Of a DNA stretch of 64,000 nucleotides, positions 1 to 11,244 are shown piece by piece. The stretch is taken from NCBI GenBank assembly GCA_942159475.1, contig OW804096.1, positions 141,225,442-141,289,441 on the forward strand, written 5' to 3'. The notes beneath the pieces are model-generated. The model did not search any database, was not told the DNA's origin, and saw only the letters and a program-made list of their open reading frames with translations. Made by a program: the position numbers and the translations under genes. How positions within the stretch are numbered: position 1 is the first letter of the stretch; the number at the start of each line of letters is the position of its first letter. The DNA comes from Sthenelais limicola. Its lineage: Eukaryota; Annelida; Polychaeta; Phyllodocida; Sigalionidae.

Positions 1-514
1 TTGAGGCAAGGCTACACACACACTAGTGGCAGGCAGTAGAAGGCAGTGGCAGGCAGCGGGAGGGGCAGTGTGTGGTACTGGGCTATGTGAATGAGTGAAG
101 GTGCAGTGTGTGTGAGAGGTGCGACAGGGGTGGGAGTCTAAACCAATCTTTATATTTAAAATTGCAACTTTCCTGTACCACATTATACATAAGTCGTCCC
201 CTGAAAAGGCCTCATGAGGAACAAAACTTGCCATTCAGACGGTGTAATGGTACCGATTTAGATGGGAAAACATAAAAAACAGGGCCATGGCTGGGAGTTC
301 TGTATAACTGAGAAGACAATGGGTATTTGAGCAACGTAAGGAAGTTTAAAGGTGGTCTAAATCCGCCCTGTAGGGGGCGGGTCGGTTGCGCAAAGTCCAT
401 CTTAATATTTCAGTGGGCCACTGAAATCCGTCCCTTCAATGACTTCCCTTATTATCGCTCACCGGTGGCCGTTTTCTCTCGGGCAATTAGACCCTCATTT
501 CTGCCATACACTTG
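1..514. other. No gene seen; diverged repeat fragment at about 380-500
   Basis: No coding signal is visible. The part from about 380 to 500 (caagtccat ... ttattatcgctcaccggtgg) resembles 1765-1845 and 54586-54662, so it is an old dispersed repeat of unknown type. Confidence 0.4.
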
Positions 515-749
515 TGGGTCAGATTTTTAGAAAATGTACAATTGGCAGCTCTACACATTAAGGAAATGCTGCTAAATTAGGCTGCAAAATGGCAAATACT
601 CGGTACATCTGAATATATTCGCTATTGCCTTGATTCAGACAATCGCTTTGGCTAAGTTCTGAACGTCATTTCTGTCATAAATTTGCGTTATTTGAGAAGA
701 CTTCTGAAGGCGAATTGTACATGTTCTTACAATTTCACACTTGTGCTAT
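515..749 (+). repeat. MITE-1 copy, subfamily b-like, diverged
   Basis: The left end TGGGTCAG and the following AAAATGTACAATTGGCAG are clear. The right terminus is badly decayed after the GAATTGTACAT block. Confidence 0.7.
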
Positions 750-980
750 ATGAGAGGATGGGGGGAGGTGAGTTGTACTTCATCTGACGCATTGGGACTA
801 TAATATCAATCTCATTAGACAAAGACTGAATTAATCAACCTGTTAATGAAGTTATATAAATGTGAGACGTCAAACAGCTGTCCTAAAACCTTCACCCAAG
901 AGTTTGCCACAGCTAAATTAGCATCTCTGTAAATGACTCGTCAAATCGTCGCTACAAATACAGGGATCGCCTCCTTGTCA

Positions 981-1216
981 CCGGTCAGATCTTCAGAAAA
1001 TGTACAATTGGCCTTCACCAATCCTCTCAAATAACCCAATTTTAAGTCGAAAATCGGATTCAAAATACAGTTCAACATAACCAGACAGATTTAGTGAATG
1101 AATCATTACAGAATACACTCAGATAGAGCAAGTATTTATCAATCTTCACTCTAATTAAGCAGAATTTGAGAGATTTGTAGAACTGTAGATTGTGCATTTT
1201 CTGAAAATCTGACCCA
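981..1216 (-). repeat. MITE-1 copy, subfamily c
   Basis: It starts CGGTCAGATCTTCAG and ends CTGAAAATCTGACCCA. The interior reads in reverse (TTCACCAATCCTCTC at the left), with the subfamily-c block around 1060-1110. Confidence 0.8.
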
Positions 1217-1315
1217 CAATGGCTTGGTCCAGGTTTATGAGCGTTTATACATCAATGTGGGCGATATTAGCAGAAATTAAAGCGACACTCTCATGCAGTT
1301 AACGTCGGTCAAAAC

Positions 1316-1669
1316 GGCTGGTCTCCACTGGCTGCGGTAAGCTCTGTGGTAAGCCTTGCGATGGTGCTGTGTTGTTGAGGAGTGGCAAGGTCTAGCCTAC
1401 ATGGCCTACACTTAGAAGGCGAGAGGCGAGAATTCAAAGGCGAGAGGCAGGAGGCGGGAGGTGAGAGGCGAGAGGCAAGAGGCAAGAGGCGAGAATTCAA
1501 AAGTGAGAGGCGAGAGGCGAGAGGCGAGAGGCGAGATGGCAGCGATGGGCTTCCGTATTACTGGCCAGTGATCCATGTAGGCAAGGGCCATTCCTCAGCA
1601 CCTACAGAACCAGCACAAACCATCGCAAGGCTTACCGCAGAGCTTACCGCAGCCAGTGGAGACCACCCT
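1316..1669. repeat. Fold-4 copy enlarged by an internal minisatellite
   Basis: The left arm (GGTCTCCACTGGCTGCGGTA) and right arm (ACCGCAGCCAGTGGAGACC) are inverted. At 1400-1545 the interior is an expanded GAGGCGAGAGGC-type repeat absent from the other copies, which nearly doubles the element. Confidence 0.75.
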
Positions 1670-2053
1670 TTCTTTTCCAACCAACTAAAAGTCATCTGAT
1701 CAAAGTTTAGGAAGATTTTTAAATTTAGGAAGATTTTGTTTGGTTGATGTTGCAACATGGCTTCATAAAAGTCCACATTTACATTTCGGGGACCCGCCAA
1801 GCTCCTTTCCTGCAATGACTTCACTTATTATCGCTCATATTAAACAGCAGCTGAATATTGAGTCATTCGCGAGGATATTTTCTGTTAGTTTTCAAGAGTC
1901 ATTTATTATGCGAAGAGGAGCGCAAAAGGAAGTTGATTGTTATGAAACGATTTAAATGTCAACTCTGAGGAGTGAATACTTATTTCCTTTCTAAGGAAGG
2001 TAGGCCCACTTTTTGAATGCCATAGTCTTACACAATTACTCCATAATTGTTAG
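1670..2053. other. No gene seen; second copy of the fragment found at 380-500
   Basis: At about 1765-1845 the block with TGACTTCACTTATTATCGCTC matches 420-470. The remainder is AT-rich and unrecognised. Confidence 0.35.
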
Positions 2054-2287
2054 TACTAATCTTCAGAAAATGTACAATTGGTAGCTCTACATATTTTGAA
2101 AATTCTGCTAAATTAGGCTGAAAAATGATAAATACCGGGTATATCTGAGTACATTTGGTGTCGCATTGATTTAAAGTACCAGTTCTGTTATGTTAAACTG
2201 CATTTTGAAGCTCATTTTCGTCTTAAACTTGGGTTATTTGCAAGGATTGGTGAAGGCGAATTGTACATCTTCTGAAGATCTGACCCA
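2054..2287 (+). repeat. MITE-1 copy, subfamily a
   Basis: Full length. It ends CTGAAGATCTGACCCA; the left end has lost the GGGTC. Confidence 0.8.
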
Positions 2288-2583
2288 TCTGGACTTGTAA
2301 TTTCGTTTTTTGGTTGTCGGATATATATCGACCAATTTGTAGGAATTGCTAATTTTACCTCTTAAAAACTTCCACAAATGATTACAAAGAGATTATGAAA
2401 ACTTTGCAAGAGATTTATAAGCTGGTCCTGATGGATATTCAACGACTCGCCATGTTCTGGAGTATTTGTTTTATGAATAATGGAGATGAATAGGAAATTT
2501 GCACAGATCTGTAAAGCTGTGTTTTAGGCGCCTGATTTTCTAATCGGTGCTACCATGTCTCACTGCCTTTCTCTGCATATACT

Positions 2584-2780
2584 TGGGTCAGATTTTCCGA
2601 AAATGTACAATCTATAGTTCTACACATATCTCAAATTCTGAGTATATTCTGTATTGTATTCAATCAATACATCTGTCTAGTTATGTTGAACTGTATTTTG
2701 AACCTGATTTTCGACTTAGATTTGGGTTATTTGAGAGGATTGGTGAAGGGAAACTGCACATTTTCTGAAGATCTGATCCA
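2584..2780 (+). repeat. MITE-1 copy, subfamily c, internally deleted
   Basis: Both ends are present. About 40 bp after the first CTCAAATTCTG block are missing. Confidence 0.8.
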
Positions 2781-3044
2781 CATAGAGAAAGGGAGACTAA
2801 GAATGTTGGTATGTCAAGCCCTTATATCTATATATATATATCATCGATAGTTAGGTTAAACTATAGTTCAACTGAATATGGATGTTTTGGTTCAATTGTA
2901 TATCAATGAGAGAACCTTATAGAACCTTTAATTCGATTTGACTAGCAATAAGCTTCTGGGTCAGATTAACTATCTAATTAAACCCCAACACACAAACTTA
3001 CAACAGCACTGCCTCCTCACCCATAGTGCACCAACCCCCCTTCA

Positions 3045-3672
3045 CTCATGGCGCACCCAGTTCCCCTCCTGGTGCACCCCAGTTCCCCACCTGGTGCACC
3101 CCAGTTCCCCTCTTATCTTGATGCACCCCAGTTCCCCTAATGGTGCACCCCAGTTCCCTTCATGGTGCACCCCAGTTCCCCTCTTATCTTGATGCACCTC
3201 AGTTCCCCACCTGGTGCACCCCAGTTCCCCTCTTATCTTGATGCACCTCAGTTCCCCACCTGGTGCCCCCCAGTTCCCCTCTTATCTTGATGCACCCCAG
3301 TTCCCCTCATGAAGCACCACAGTTCCCCACCTGGTGCACCCCAGTTCCCCTCATGGTGCACCCCAGTTCCCGCATGGTGCACCCCAGTTCCCCTCATGGT
3401 GCACCCCAGTTCCCCTCTTGATGCACCCTAGTTCCCCTCATGGTGCACCCCAGTTGCCCTCATGGTGCACCCCAGTTCCCCTCCTAGTGCACCCCAGTTC
3501 CCTTCATGGTGCACCCCAGTTCCCCTCATGGTGCACCCTAGTTCCCTTCATGGTGCACCCCAGTTCCCCTCATGGTGCACCCTAGTTCCCCTCATGGTGC
3601 ACCCCAGTTCCCCTGTAGGTGCACCCCATTTCCCCCTCATGGTGCACCCCAGCTCCTCTCATGGTGCACCCC
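3045..3672. repeat. Minisatellite, about 22-bp unit TGGTGCACCCCAGTTCCCCTCA-like
   Basis: Roughly 28 imperfect units with longer variants containing TCTTATCTTGA. The repeat fabricates open frames rich in VHPSSP on the plus strand. The array resumes briefly at about 4098-4125, so the 3673-4097 block appears inserted in it. Confidence 0.9.
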
Positions 3673-3935
3673 ATTATTACACCCCTGCAATGTAGTTGCC
3701 TATACCTTCAGCATTGTATATCGCACTTGGTCAAAGTGGTGCATAACATGAAAATTATGTCGCACTTGAGAGCCCTTGGCGCATACAACCTAGGCAGTGC
3801 CAGGGTGCACATGTACCCAGCTGTTGTTTTGATTTCGCGGAACTCATATTATCGCCCACTCGAACGTTTTTACCGATTTACTCTGGAAATAATAAAGCTA
3901 GGGACTTTAAATGAAAAGTTCAATCGATGAATCAT
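3673..3935. repeat. Dispersed repeat, inverted relative to 63.4-63.85 kb
   Basis: The blocks CCTAGGCAGTGCCAGGGTGC, AATAATAAAGCTAGGG and ATTATCGCCCACTCG recur in reverse complement at 63380-63850. It is an unclassified element; the second copy lies upstream of the tyrosine-recombinase gene. Confidence 0.65.
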
Positions 3936-3969
3936 ATGTAAAGATGCGATATTGGGATGTAATAAATAT

Positions 3970-4096
3970 GGAATACACCTCGGCCGCCATCTGTTGCGGC
4001 GGGATACCTCGGGACTACGCTGTGCTCCGTCCCTCTGTATCCCGCCGCAACCTTGATGCATAATAGTTCGCCAGATGGCGCCCTCGGCGCATTCCA
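3970..4096. repeat. Compound fold-back element
   Basis: The outer arms 3970-3993 and 4073-4096 are near-perfect inverted repeats. Inside them GTTGCGGCGGGATAC (3993-4007) pairs exactly with GTATCCCGCCGCAAC (4037-4051), and GGGAC/GTCCC extends the inner stem. It is GC-rich against AT-rich flanks. Confidence 0.75.
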
Positions 4097-4481
4097 TCTA
4101 TTTACCCCCTCATGGTGCACCCCCCTCTTAACACCCTGCCTCCTCCCATGATTAGCCACCTCTACTCCCACTACAGCCCACACTAATTAATACACAATAG
4201 TCTTATATCCACACTCCCCTCCTCCTCATCCACCTCATCTCACAGTGGAAAAAACATTAATGAATCACTGGCGGTATCTGCCTTTTGTCAAAATGAAGCT
4301 CATTTATAAAAATACTATCAAACACACACACATTCTCTCTGTGTTTATCATAGGCGGGATCCCTCTGTGTTATGCTAACAGTATAGGCTTTTCATTTGGA
4401 ACCGACCTTCCATTGCATCGGCCCTGGTATAAAAATAATTCCATTCCATACCAGGCCTAGAATGTAATGGTAAAACGTATG

Positions 4482-4803
4482 TGAGTCAAATCGCCAGAAA
4501 ATGTACAATTGGCCTTCACTAATCCTCTCAAATAACCCACATTTAAGGCAAAAATTAGGTTCAAAATACAGTTCAACATAAGCAGACAGATTTATTGAAT
4601 GAATACAATACAGAAAATACTCAAATATACCTAGTATTTATCATTTTTTTACTATAATTTTGCAGAATTTGATAGATGTGGGTAACTCTAGATTGTACAT
4701 TTTCTGAAAATCTATTTTATTTTATGTTGAACTGTATTTTGAACCGGATTTTTGCCTTAGATGTGGCTTATTTGAGAGAATAAGTGAAGGCTAATTCTAC
4801 ATA
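4482..4803. repeat. MITE-1 chimera: minus copy joined to a plus right half
   Basis: 4482-4713 is a subfamily-c copy in minus orientation. From 4714 a plus-strand right half (TGTTGAACTGTATTTTGAAC onward) continues to about 4803, so two copies were joined by deletion or recombination. Confidence 0.7.
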
Positions 4804-4830
4804 ATATAATTTTCACTATCCTCAGCTATA

Positions 4831-5067
4831 GGGGTCAGATTTTCAAAAAATGTACAATTCACCTTCACCAATCCTCTCAAATAACCCATATTTCAGACAA
4901 AAATAAAGTTCAAAATACCGTTCAACCTAACCAATCACATAGCTAGAATCAATGCAATGCCAAATATACTTGAATGTACCTAGTATTGGCCACATTGCAG
5001 CCTAATTTAGCAAAAGTTACTAAATGTGTACAGCTGCCAATTGTACATTTTCTGAAAATCTGACCCA
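4831..5067 (-). repeat. MITE-1 copy, subfamily b
   Basis: Full length, GGGGTCAG to CTGACCCA, flanked by TA on both sides. Confidence 0.85.
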
Positions 5068-5108
5068 TAGGCTGTTTCATATCAGATGCACAATAATAAC
5101 AATGCAAT

Positions 5109-6051
5109 AGGGGAGTTGCATGTCTCATTGCGCATGTCTTTACAGTGCACCATGGGATGGATTCGCTCTAAATTTGACATACAAATATTTGGCACCATTT
5201 TTACTGAAAATTGCAAGAATGTTTTCACCAATATCAGAGCTTGTATTAATGATGTATACAAACCAAATGCAAGATTACTGTTTTACGCACAGGATAGTGG
5301 GGGTTTCAGCTCTACAAGCCCACCCTCGTGATAATATTATAATGGATTATTTTGTTGTTATTTGTTTGTGTTAATTATTTAGGAGAGTTTTTCGACTACC
5401 TCTCTGCCCTCTTTAAATACTGCCGTCACGTGATACGTTCCCGCCTCTCACAATACACAACAGGCATACTATTTCTCTATTAACAAATGAATATACTATA
5501 TTGACACATACAATTTTGTGTCTAGCTTGTTTATGTACCTACTGCAAATGGCTAATCATTATGTATGCTGTTTATATTTGTACTAATATAGACGACTATA
5601 TAAACCAATATATGATTAGGGTCTTTGAACACCCACTATGTACAATGCCTTATGTCATCTAGTCTCGATGTTCTCACTGTAATTTAACCATTCTTCACCT
5701 CATTTCATTCAACCTTTTCTAAAAACCAATTTCTGCAACCTTCATGTTACTTTTAAGATTCAAGTCCATAAAAGCGGCATCCTCTGGAAGACCTAAATTG
5801 TAGATGCAGAGCAACCGCATTGTAACAACAACAGCAATAAAAGGATTTTTGAATTTGAATTTTGAAATGCATGATGGGGAAGCTGATATCTTGTCTCATG
5901 GAATGCTGTAATACATATAGCTAATTACATGAGATCATAGTTAAATATTCTATGCTGAACATAACATGTTTTCGATCGATTTTACACTTTACCATTAGTC
6001 CCATAATTCCATGCGAATCAAGATTCAAAATGACGGCTATGCAAGTCCCCT
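5109..6051. repeat. MITE-3 copy split by a LINE tail
   Basis: The left part 5109-5270 (AGGGGAGTTGCATGTCTCA...) and right part 5862-6051 (...GCGAATCAAGATTCAAAATG, ending GCAAGTCCCCT) form one element interrupted by the LINE fragment at 5271-5861. Confidence 0.75.
5271..5861 (+). mobile_element. 5'-truncated LINE 3' end
   Basis: A non-coding 3' region ending AATAAAAGG followed by a TTTGAAT-type tail. The hexamer AAATGC occurs on both sides, consistent with a target duplication in MITE-3. The motif CTGGAAGACCTAAATTGTAG just before the tail recurs at 34.05 kb and, in part, at 52.9 kb, both inverted. Confidence 0.65.
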
Positions 6052-6202
6052 ATTTTGGGTTTGGTGGATTTACCCCAGACGCAGTGTCCGACCCTTATGT
6101 AACATGGTGTAAGGTGACCTGCAATACCCAGTCCTTATGTAACCTGTTATAAAATGACATGTAATACCAGGTAATAGTCTGGTCCGTTAAACGGTTATTA
6201 TC

Positions 6203-6439
6203 AGGGTCAGATTTTCAGAAAGTGTACAATTGGCAGCTGTACACATTTAGTAACTTCTGCTAAATTAGGCTGCAATTTGGTCAATACTAGGTAAATTCGA
6301 GTATATTTGGCATTGCATTGATTCTAGCAATATGTTTGGTTAGGTTGAACTGTATTTTGAAGTTTATTTTCGTCTGAAATTTGGGTTATTTCAGAGAATT
6401 TGTGAAAGTGAATTGTACATTTTCGGAAAATCTGACCCA
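6203..6439 (+). repeat. MITE-1 copy, subfamily b
   Basis: Full length; the terminal inverted repeats differ at two or three positions. Confidence 0.85.
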
Positions 6440-6543
6440 CTAAAGCCTTGACGGAGATAAGTGAGAAAGTGCCAACTGTTAGTTATCCATATCCATAGTC
6501 AGGTCAGAACTGCTAAATTGGGCTGAAAGATGGCAAGTACTAT

Positions 6544-6905
6544 GAGGGTCGGATTTTCACTAAAATGTACAATTGGGAGCTCTACACATTTAGGAAATTC
6601 TGCTAAATTCTGCTGAAAAATGATGAATACCGGGTATATCTGAGTATCTTTGGTATCACATTGATTTAAATTATTAGTTCTGTTATGTTAAACTGCATTT
6701 AGAAGCTGATATTTGTCTTAAATGTGGGTTATTTGAGGGGATTGGTGAAGGTGAATTGTACATTTTCTGAAGATCTGACCAATGTATATCTGAATATATT
6801 TGGAGTTGCGTTGATTCAATATAATATGTTCGGTGCTGCTGAACATCATGTTGAGCCTCAGGTCGGATTGAATTTGGATTATTTGAGAGGATTGATCAAG
6901 ACACT
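6544..6905 (+). repeat. MITE-1 copy, subfamily a, with an extra right half
   Basis: 6544-6781 is a full copy. 6782-6905 repeats a diverged second half (TATATCTGAATATATTTGG ... TTATTTGAGAGGATTG) without a left end. Confidence 0.75.
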
Positions 6906-7082
6906 CTAGGCTCAGAGTTGAAAGGGTCCCTCTGAACCGAGGGAATGCCTCTCTCTCCTAACCACAAATTGCCGTTAGTATCCCATTGGAGGGCCTACTC
7001 AAGGGCCTGGATAGCCGTTAGTGCAGTAGGCGTCCAATCACTGACATGCCATTCTTATGTGATCTTAGAGACTGGGCCTAGA
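6905..7082. repeat. Element-5 copy
   Basis: It begins TCTAGGCTCAGAG and ends GGGCCTAGA, an imperfect terminal inverted repeat. It has an internal palindromic stretch around the two GTAGGC blocks. Confidence 0.65.
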
Positions 7083-7097
7083 CTGAGGACCGATTAT

Positions 7098-7283
7098 AGC
7101 CTTAATTTAAGAGAAAAGTGACGTTCAAAATACAGTTTAACACAATGAAAGAGACATTCTTTTATCCGTACAATACCAAAGATACGCTGATATACCCATT
7201 ATTCATATTCTTTCAGTCTAATTTAACATACGTTACCACATTTGTAGAGCTGCTGAATGTGCATTTTCTGAAGATCTGACCCA
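7098..7283 (-). repeat. MITE-1 fragment, subfamily d
   Basis: The right-hand part only. The block AAAAGTGACGTTCAAAATAC distinguishes it and is shared with 35061-35252. Confidence 0.65.
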
Positions 7284-7320
7284 TACATCTTCTGAAGCAA
7301 TTCGATTCAAAGAAGTCCAT

Positions 7321-7664
7321 AGGGCCTTTGCATAGCCACCATTTTGAATCTTAATTCGCATGGAATTATGGGACTAATGGTATAGTCTAAAACCTATAGA
7401 AAACATGCCATATTCAGCATGTAATATTTATCAATGCTTTAATGTCAATATCCATTTGTTATACATGTTTCCATAACACAAGTCCCCTTCTTTCTCATCA
7501 TGCATTTGGTTTTCATGTATCATCTAAACACGCTCAGATAATGGTGAAAACATTCTTGCAATTTTCAATGAAAATGTTGCCAAATATTTGTATGTCAGAT
7601 TTTAACAGAATCCATCCCAGCATGCACTGCAGTAGACATGCGCAGTGAGACATGCAAGTCCCCT
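7321..7664. repeat. MITE-3 copy, full length, reverse
   Basis: It runs from AGGGCCTTTGCATAGCC to ACATGCAAGTCCCCT. A short extra MITE-3 end follows at 7668-7697. Confidence 0.8.
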
Positions 7665-7935
7665 ATTCAAAATGGCTGCAACGCAACTCCCCTATAGCCA
7701 CTAATCCTAATCAAGAGGTGGATGTCTAACCATGTGCTACACATAAATGTTTCACTCGAGACCTTGGTACCATAATGATCCTTCATTAGCATGATTCAAA
7801 TAGGCTCAGAGGTTTAATTATCTGACTAGGGAGTGGTAATTAGGGTTTTTGGTCTATGTTCTGGTCTGTATTCCCTCTCCCTCTGTATATATACATGCTC
7901 CTGTGTGTTCAATGGTCGGGTGGTATGATTTGTAT
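7665..7935. other. No feature recognised
   Basis: Apart from the MITE-3 end remnant, nothing is identifiable. Confidence 0.3.
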
Positions 7936-8177
7936 AGGAGTCAGATCGTCAGAAAATGTACAATCGATCGGCAACTCTACACTTTAAGGAAATTCAGCTT
8001 AATTAGGCTGAAAAATAGGTATATTACGTAAATCTGAGTATATTTGGAATTCCTTTGATTGAAAGTAGTCGGTTTGGTTATTTTGAAGTATATTTTGAAC
8101 CTAATTTCGGTATGAAATCTGAGTTATTTTAGAGCATTGTTGGAGGCAAATTGTACACTTTTAGTCGATTTCACCCA
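7936..8177 (+). repeat. MITE-1 copy, diverged
   Basis: Both ends are recognisable but decayed (GGAGTCAGATCGTCAG; GATTTCACCCA). The interior is intermediate between subfamilies a and b. Confidence 0.75.
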
Positions 8178-8319
8178 TTAAAGGCGAGGGTGTGAGGATA
8201 AATAATGATGCTTGTGTTAGTGCTGTAACTGGGAAATGTTTGCTTACTGAAAGGATTCTGTGTGTATTTGTAACATGGCAGTTCAATAATTCAATCATGT
8301 AATTTCCATTCACTCTATG

Positions 8320-8556
8320 TGGGTCAGATTTTCAGAAAATGCACAATCTACAGTTCTACACATCTCTCAAATTCTTCTAAATTAGAGTGAAGATTGATAA
8401 ATACTAGGTATATCTGAGTATATTCTGTATTGTATTCATTCAATAAATCTGTCTGGTTATGGTGAACTGAATTGTGAACCTGATTTTCGTATTAAATGTG
8501 GATTTTTTGAGGGGATTGGTGAAGGCCAATTGTAAATTTTCTGGCGATTTGACCCA
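8320..8556 (+). repeat. MITE-1 copy, subfamily c
   Basis: TGGGTCAG ... TTGACCCA, flanked by TG on both sides instead of the usual TA. Confidence 0.85.
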
Positions 8557-8739
8557 TGTATGTTAGGGGTGGGGTGGGGAGCAGGGAGGGAAGAGGTGGG
8601 GGAGGGGAGAGTGGGAGGAGAAAGGGGGGGGGTGAATGCAAAGGTTGTAACCTTGGGTGGGATTAAGTGGTGCTGTTTTATTGCGCATCTGTTCTGCGCA
8701 TGTCAATGAGGGCTCGATTGAAAGATGGGCAATGTTAAA

Positions 8740-9098
8740 TGTGATGGGTTTCAGGAAAATGAGTCATAAGTCGCAAAACGGATATTTTTCAAAGTGACTT
8801 ATTCATAAGATATCTTTGTTGGAATATTCTACTTTTGGGGTACTTAATGCTGCTAGTGATATTAATACATGTACGGAATTTCAAGGCAATGTATTAAATA
8901 TATCTATGCATTTCGAGGGGCATCTTATGGAGTATATTTAGGTACTGTATTAGTAATTATCTACCCAAAATATCAATACTTTTTAAAAAAAGAAAATATA
9001 TCAAACTTATAATGATATAGAAACACTATTTAGATGTCCTTGATGTTTACTACCATTAGAATCGGCTTGAGCTCATCTTTTCAGATTTTTTTGTTGAT
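8740..9098 (+). repeat. MITE-2 copy, right end truncated
   Basis: It starts TGTGATGGGTTTCAGG with ATGAGTCATAAGTCGC. The closing inverted repeat is absent after the CTCATCTTTTCAGA block. Confidence 0.75.
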
Positions 9099-9168
9099 TT
9101 TAGCTTTGTTAAATGACCTCCACTCGATCACTTTCCATTCTAATATCTGGGTGTGGCTGATAAACAAA

Positions 9169-9501
9169 TGGGGAGTTGCATAGCCGCCATTTTGAATCGT
9201 AATTCGCATGGCATTATGGGACTAAGGGTACAGCGTAAAATCTATAAAGACATGTCATGTATGAAATCAAATCTATTGAAAACATGCAATGTTCAGCATG
9301 GGGTATTTATCATTGCTCTAATGTCAATATCCATGTGTCATTCAGAACACAAGCCTCCATCGTTTCCATCATGCATTTGGTTTTCATAGAACATTTATAA
9401 AAGCTGTGATATTCGTGAAAACATTCTTGCGTTTTTTTTTTACAAAAATCCATCCCATGATGCACTGTACCAGACATGCACAGTGACACATGCAAGTCCC
9501 T
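9169..9501. repeat. MITE-3 copy, reverse
   Basis: It opens TGGGGAGTTGCATAGCCGCC and ends CATGCAAGTCCCT. It is separated from the next, inverted copy by only two bases. Confidence 0.8.
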
Positions 9502-9503
9502 TA

Positions 9504-9845
9504 TAGGGGAGTTGCATGTCTCACTGCGCATGTCTACTGCAGTGCATTCAGGGGTGGATTCTGAAGAAATCTAACATGCAAATATTTGGCAATATTTTAT
9601 CGATAATTGCAAGATGTTTTCACCAATATCATAGCTTGTATAAATCATCTATGAAAACCAAATGCATGATGGGAAAGAAGGAGGCTTGTGTTATGGAAAC
9701 ACATTTAACGCGTAGATATTGACATTAGAACATTGATAAATACACCATGCTGAACAGGACATTATTTCTATAGATCTTAGACTGTACCATTAGTCCCATA
9801 ATTCCATGCGAATCAAGATTCAAAATGGCGGCTATGCAAATCCTC
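9504..9845. repeat. MITE-3 copy, forward
   Basis: It opens AGGGGAGTTGCATGTCTCA and ends AAAATGGCGGCTATGCAAAT. With the preceding copy it forms a head-to-head palindrome of about 680 bp. Confidence 0.8.
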
Positions 9846-9969
9846 TATTGGAATAATAATCATGGTGAAGCTGGGATTTCCAGATGGCCCCCTTCCAGGC
9901 ACTGGCCGCCCTCTCATATGATGCCTCAAGGTATCAACATAATGAGCGGGGAATTACCTAACTCATCCA

Positions 9970-10191
9970 TGACTCAGATTTCAGAAAATGTACAATTAGC
10001 AGTAAATTCTACTAAATTAGGCTGCAATTTGGTCAATACTAGGTAAATTCAAGTATATCTGGCATGGTATTGATTCTAGCAATCGGTTTGGTTAGGTTGA
10101 ACTGTATTTTGAACTTTGTTTCTGTCTGAAATTTGAGTTATTTGAGAGGTTTGGTGAAGTTGAATTGTACATTTTCTGAAAATCTGACCTC
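9970..10191 (+). repeat. MITE-1 copy, subfamily b, internally deleted
   Basis: About 15 bp are lost near the left side (GGCAGTAAATTCT). The ends are decayed. Confidence 0.75.
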
Positions 10192-10349
10192 CATGAGTCA
10201 GACTGATTACTGATGTGGGTGAGAGACTCTCCTTGTCATTGTGATCTGTCCTGATTCTGGTTCACCAGCTCATGTTTTGAAACTCAAATTCCTCAGTTCT
10301 TTTATTGATCTCAACTTATCTATGAACCCTCTTACCAAATTTACTCATA

Positions 10350-10586
10350 TGGGTCAGATTTTCAGAAAATGTACAATTCATCTTCACCAATTCTCTCAAA
10401 TAAGCCAAATTTAAGACAAAAATGAGCTTCAAAATGCAGTTTAACATAACAGAACTGATACATTAAATCAATGCGATCCCAAATATACTCAGATATACCC
10501 GGTATTCATCATTTTTCAGCAAAATTTAGCAGGATTTCCTAAAAGTGTAGAGCTGCCAATTGTACATTTTCTGAAAATCTGACCCA
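10350..10586 (-). repeat. MITE-1 copy, subfamily a
   Basis: Full length with clean ends and TA on both sides. Confidence 0.88.
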
Positions 10587-10622
10587 TATAATGACGTACA
10601 TGACTTGATTTATCAATGTTCT

Positions 10623-10735
10623 GCCGCTGTTATGTATAGACGTTTTTGTAAACATAGACATAAGCTGAAAAAAATCATACATGTATGAGAGCTTGCAATA
10701 AAAATTAAACTAACAAAATCTGTTTTCGTAGAGAA
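10623..10735. repeat. Short dispersed repeat, shared with 35.84 kb
   Basis: The block with TTTTTGTAAACATAGACATA and CATACATGTATGAGAGCTT recurs in direct orientation at 35835-35915. The type is unknown. Confidence 0.5.
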
Positions 10736-10801
10736 AGACAATTCGCGGGACAGTCGGGGTCAGCTTTCGTGCAGTTAAAACCAGTTTCTATCATGGCATT
10801 A

Positions 10802-10975
10802 GTCTCGAATTGTTGAGATTTGGTGGTATGCTATGGACGGGTGGTGTAACATGGTCGTCACGCACTGGTGAACACGAGCGGGAGCGTGTGCTGAGTGTGT
10901 GTGGGGGTTTAGAGAGTGAATTGTTATTGTTGTTTTTCAATTCGAAAGTGATGGTGAATCCCAACAATTCGAGAC
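10802..10975. repeat. Fold-back with 14-bp arms
   Basis: GTCTCGAATTGTTG at 10802-10815 is exactly complementary to CAACAATTCGAGAC at 10962-10975. It lies directly before the stronger hairpin at 10983-11108. Confidence 0.6.
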
Positions 10976-10982
10976 TAAAGCA

Positions 10983-11108
10983 ATTAGAACCTTCAGTTGT
11001 AGTGGGGGTTTGTTGTCTGTTTGTCCGGGACCCCACCTCGGCTATCACCTCGGTGGGGGTCCCTAAGCAAACAGACAACGAACCCCCACTACAACTACAG
11101 GTTCTAAT
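10983..11108. repeat. Strong hairpin with arms of about 43 bp
   Basis: The arms ATTAGAACCT...GTTGTCTGTTTG and CAAACAGACAAC...AGGTTCTAAT pair with very few mismatches. The loop holds a second small stem of GGGACCCCACC and GGTGGGGGTCC. It lies in the nAChR intron just downstream of exon 3. Confidence 0.75.
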
Positions 11109-11199
11109 CGCCCAGTGAGCGACAAAGTCCGGAAATAAAGCATTATACATACATACACATGCGTCTAAAGTAGTATAATGATATGGAAAATATACTTAC

Positions 11200-11244
11200 G
11201 AATTGGAACCATGCATTCACTTGTAGAAACTGATTCTTCTCGTC
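11200..11244 (-). CDS. nAChR subunit, exon 3 (45 bp)
   Basis: Part of a cys-loop ligand-gated ion channel, a plasma-membrane receptor opened by acetylcholine; this piece lies in the extracellular ligand-binding domain. On the minus strand a TTTTCAG acceptor ends at 11245 and GTAAGT begins at 11199. Between them are exactly 15 codons reading DEKNQFLQVNAWFQF, matching the family's conserved DEKNQ...W block after the first beta strand. The 45-bp length equals that of the corresponding exon of alpha7-type genes as I recall it. It joins exon 2 in phase 0. The next exon (about 110 bp expected, with the W-x-D...L-x-W motif) was looked for downstream to position 1 and not found. Assignment to alpha7-like is inference; another cholinergic-type subunit is possible. 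Confidence 0.85.

Noticed and set aside
2938..3695. Overlapping ORFs with VHPSSPHGAPQFP-type repeats
   Set aside because: Produced by the 22-bp minisatellite in more than one frame.
3870..4183. Minus-strand ORFs of 75-83 codons
   Set aside because: They cross the compound fold-back and the minisatellite remnant; no conserved features.
9153..9722. ORFs of about 70 codons over the MITE-3 pair
   Set aside because: They recur, broken, in other MITE-3 copies without conservation of frame.
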